In this document: one piece after another, positions 6,595-7,419 of the stretch | Layout of the letters: every line of letters starts with the position of its first letter | How positions within the stretch are numbered: position 1 is the stretch's first letter | DNA from: an uncultured bacterium | GTDB taxonomy: Bacteria > Bacillota > Clostridia > Lachnospirales > Lachnospiraceae | DNA length: 7,419 nt | Reading direction: 5' to 3' | NCBI GenBank assembly: GCA_947086625.1 | Contig: CAMTZV010000059.1 | Location: forward strand, 1-7,419 | Notes under the pieces: generated by a model | Database searches by the model: none | Told to the model about the DNA's origin: nothing | What the model saw: the letters and a program-made list of their open reading frames with translations, nothing else | Made by a program: the position numbers and the translations under genes

Positions 6595-6691
6595 CGACTT
6601 ATATAGACTTTAATCACTATGTCTTTGAATCTGTTGGCTTTTGTGTACTGCTGGTGAAGCCACCATTCAGGCAATCCCTTCCGAATGTGCC

Positions 6692-7419
6692 TTATCTCGT
6701 CCAGAACATGCTCATCCTGCGGGCCTCGTCCTCCATCTTACGCTTCTGCATCATGAAAGCATAAGTCTGTAACATTTCCTTCTTCTTTTTCTCGGAAACT
6801 GCCTGCGGATAATCGAGATCCTCGATCTTGCTCTTTGCGCTGGTCAGATTGTAGACTGCGCCCGAGTTGTAATTCAACGCATAATCCAGCCCGTTACTCT
6901 GTGCGCCTATACTGCTGCGCTGGCTGCTCACCATAGAGAGCGCTTTATCGATCACTCCCAGGTCAAAATCCTTCGTCACGTCATAGTCTGCGATGCCAAG
7001 TGCTTCCAGCGTGGCATTTCCGGTCGAAAAGCTCGTGGAATTCCCGTTTGCGTCGATCGCCAGATTGAACTCATCCTGGCTGCCGTCCAGCAGATTTTTT
7101 GTGTTGTACTGCGTCTGTGACGCGATATCTGCGATTCCCTGCTTGAGCTGGTCGATCTCGTCCTGCATCATCCTGCGCTCGTCAGGCCCCATGATCGCGG
7201 TGTTCATCGCACCGAGCGAAAGCTCGCGGATGCGCTGTAAGTAATCGGTCACACCGCCGAGTGCCGCGTCGGCAATGTTTAAGACGTCCTTGCCGGACTG
7301 CATATTGTTCGCGCCGGCTTCCATGCCTCGAATCTGCGCATTTTCCTTCTGTATAATTGACAGATCCGCAGCTCCGTCAGCGGCAGTTTCAACTCTTTTC
7401 CCACTGGCAAGCTTGCCGT
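6692..7419 (-). CDS. Flagellin, short form with atypical charged C-terminus (5' end beyond window)
   Basis: The frame is open to the window's right edge, so 241 codons are visible and roughly 25-30 N-terminal residues are missing; the whole protein would be near 270 residues. The visible N-terminal region is classic flagellin D0/D1: LASGKRVETAADGAADLSI, then NAQIRGMEAGANN, then YLQRIRELSLGAMN (fragment residues 59-72), then EIDQLKQGIADIASQTQYNT. Only a short link separates this from the C-terminal D1 helix (IDKALSMVSSQRSSIGAQSN), so the variable D2/D3 domains are absent. The last 45 residues differ from ordinary flagellins: after SKIEDLDYPQAV come EKKKKEM and MMQKRKMEDEARRMSMFW. The protein should polymerise into, or cap or modify, the flagellar filament. 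A terminator follows. Its promoter and start are outside the window. Confidence 0.92.
   Translation of the reverse strand, partial: GKLASGKRVETAADGAADLSIIQKENAQIRGMEAGANNMQSGKDVLNIADAALGGVTDYLQRIRELSLGAMNTAIMGPDERRMMQDEIDQLKQGIADIASQTQYNTKNLLDGSQDEFNLAIDANGNSTSFSTGNATLEALGIADYDVTKDFDLGVIDKALSMVSSQRSSIGAQSNGLDYALNYNSGAVYNLTSAKSKIEDLDYPQAVSEKKKKEMLQTYAFMMQKRKMEDEARRMSMFWTR

Larger units (their letters stand above)
6314..6691. other. AT-rich stretch without a secure gene between flagellin and hydrolase
   Basis: This 378-nt stretch is visibly richer in A/T than the flanking genes. It holds, in minus-strand order, a small inverted repeat TGGTG/CACCA (6652-6665), the flagellin terminator, the doubtful 74-codon ORF and a candidate promoter for the hydrolase. 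Two further stop-free runs on the minus strand (about 6537-6737 and 6451-6600) have no good start and run across the terminator. I see nothing else here. Confidence 0.6.

Noticed and set aside
6537..6737. 66-codon minus-strand stop-free frame overlapping the flagellin end (contains IRKGLPEWWLHQQYTKANRF)
   Set aside because: It looks somewhat protein-like, but it has no ATG or ribosome binding site, overlaps the flagellin 3' end and runs through the terminator stem. A run of this length is not rare by chance.

Overview
All seven convincing genes in this window lie on the minus strand, so transcription runs from high to low coordinates. The DNA is moderately GC-rich in the genes and clearly more AT-rich between about 6310 and 6690. 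Strong GA-rich Shine-Dalgarno sequences, a TelA/XpaC gene pair, a Cof-type HAD phosphatase, an exported Ig-like/FxLYD-like protein and a flagellin together suggest a motile Gram-positive Clostridia member, most likely Lachnospiraceae. This is inferred from gene content; no rRNA or other marker gene is present.

Layout in transcription order. (1) 7419-6692: a short flagellin cut by the window edge, with a normal flagellin N-terminal region and an unusual, charged C-terminus. A convincing rho-independent terminator follows at 6565-6594. (2) 6691-6314: a gene-poor, AT-rich stretch with that terminator, a doubtful 74-codon ORF that may hold the N-terminus of a lost methyltransferase, and a candidate promoter. 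(3) 6313-5654: a small alpha/beta hydrolase with a complete catalytic triad. (4) 5537-5244: a 97-residue putative zinc-ribbon protein of unknown function. (5) 5174-5146: a good sigma-A-like promoter with an extended -10, opening a tightly packed five-gene run to the window's left edge.

That run is xpaC-like (5089-3773), telA-like (3734-2577), HAD phosphatase (2580-1750), exported Ig-like/FxLYD-like protein (1745-858) and membrane-anchored alpha/beta hydrolase (852 to beyond position 1). Junctions are 38 nt, a 4-nt overlap, 4 nt and 5 nt, and no terminator is visible between the genes, so it reads as one translationally coupled operon. XpaC and TelA are a known conserved pair (xpaC-yaaN in Bacillus subtilis) linked to envelope stress or toxic-anion resistance. 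The three downstream genes add a cytosolic phosphatase, a secreted protein and a probably membrane-tethered hydrolase, which suggests an envelope-related module; this functional reading is inference.

I found no mobile element, CRISPR array, tRNA or rRNA. The best candidates for novelty are the modified flagellin C-terminus, the five-gene telA operon, the small zinc-ribbon protein and the possible decayed gene between flagellin and hydrolase.
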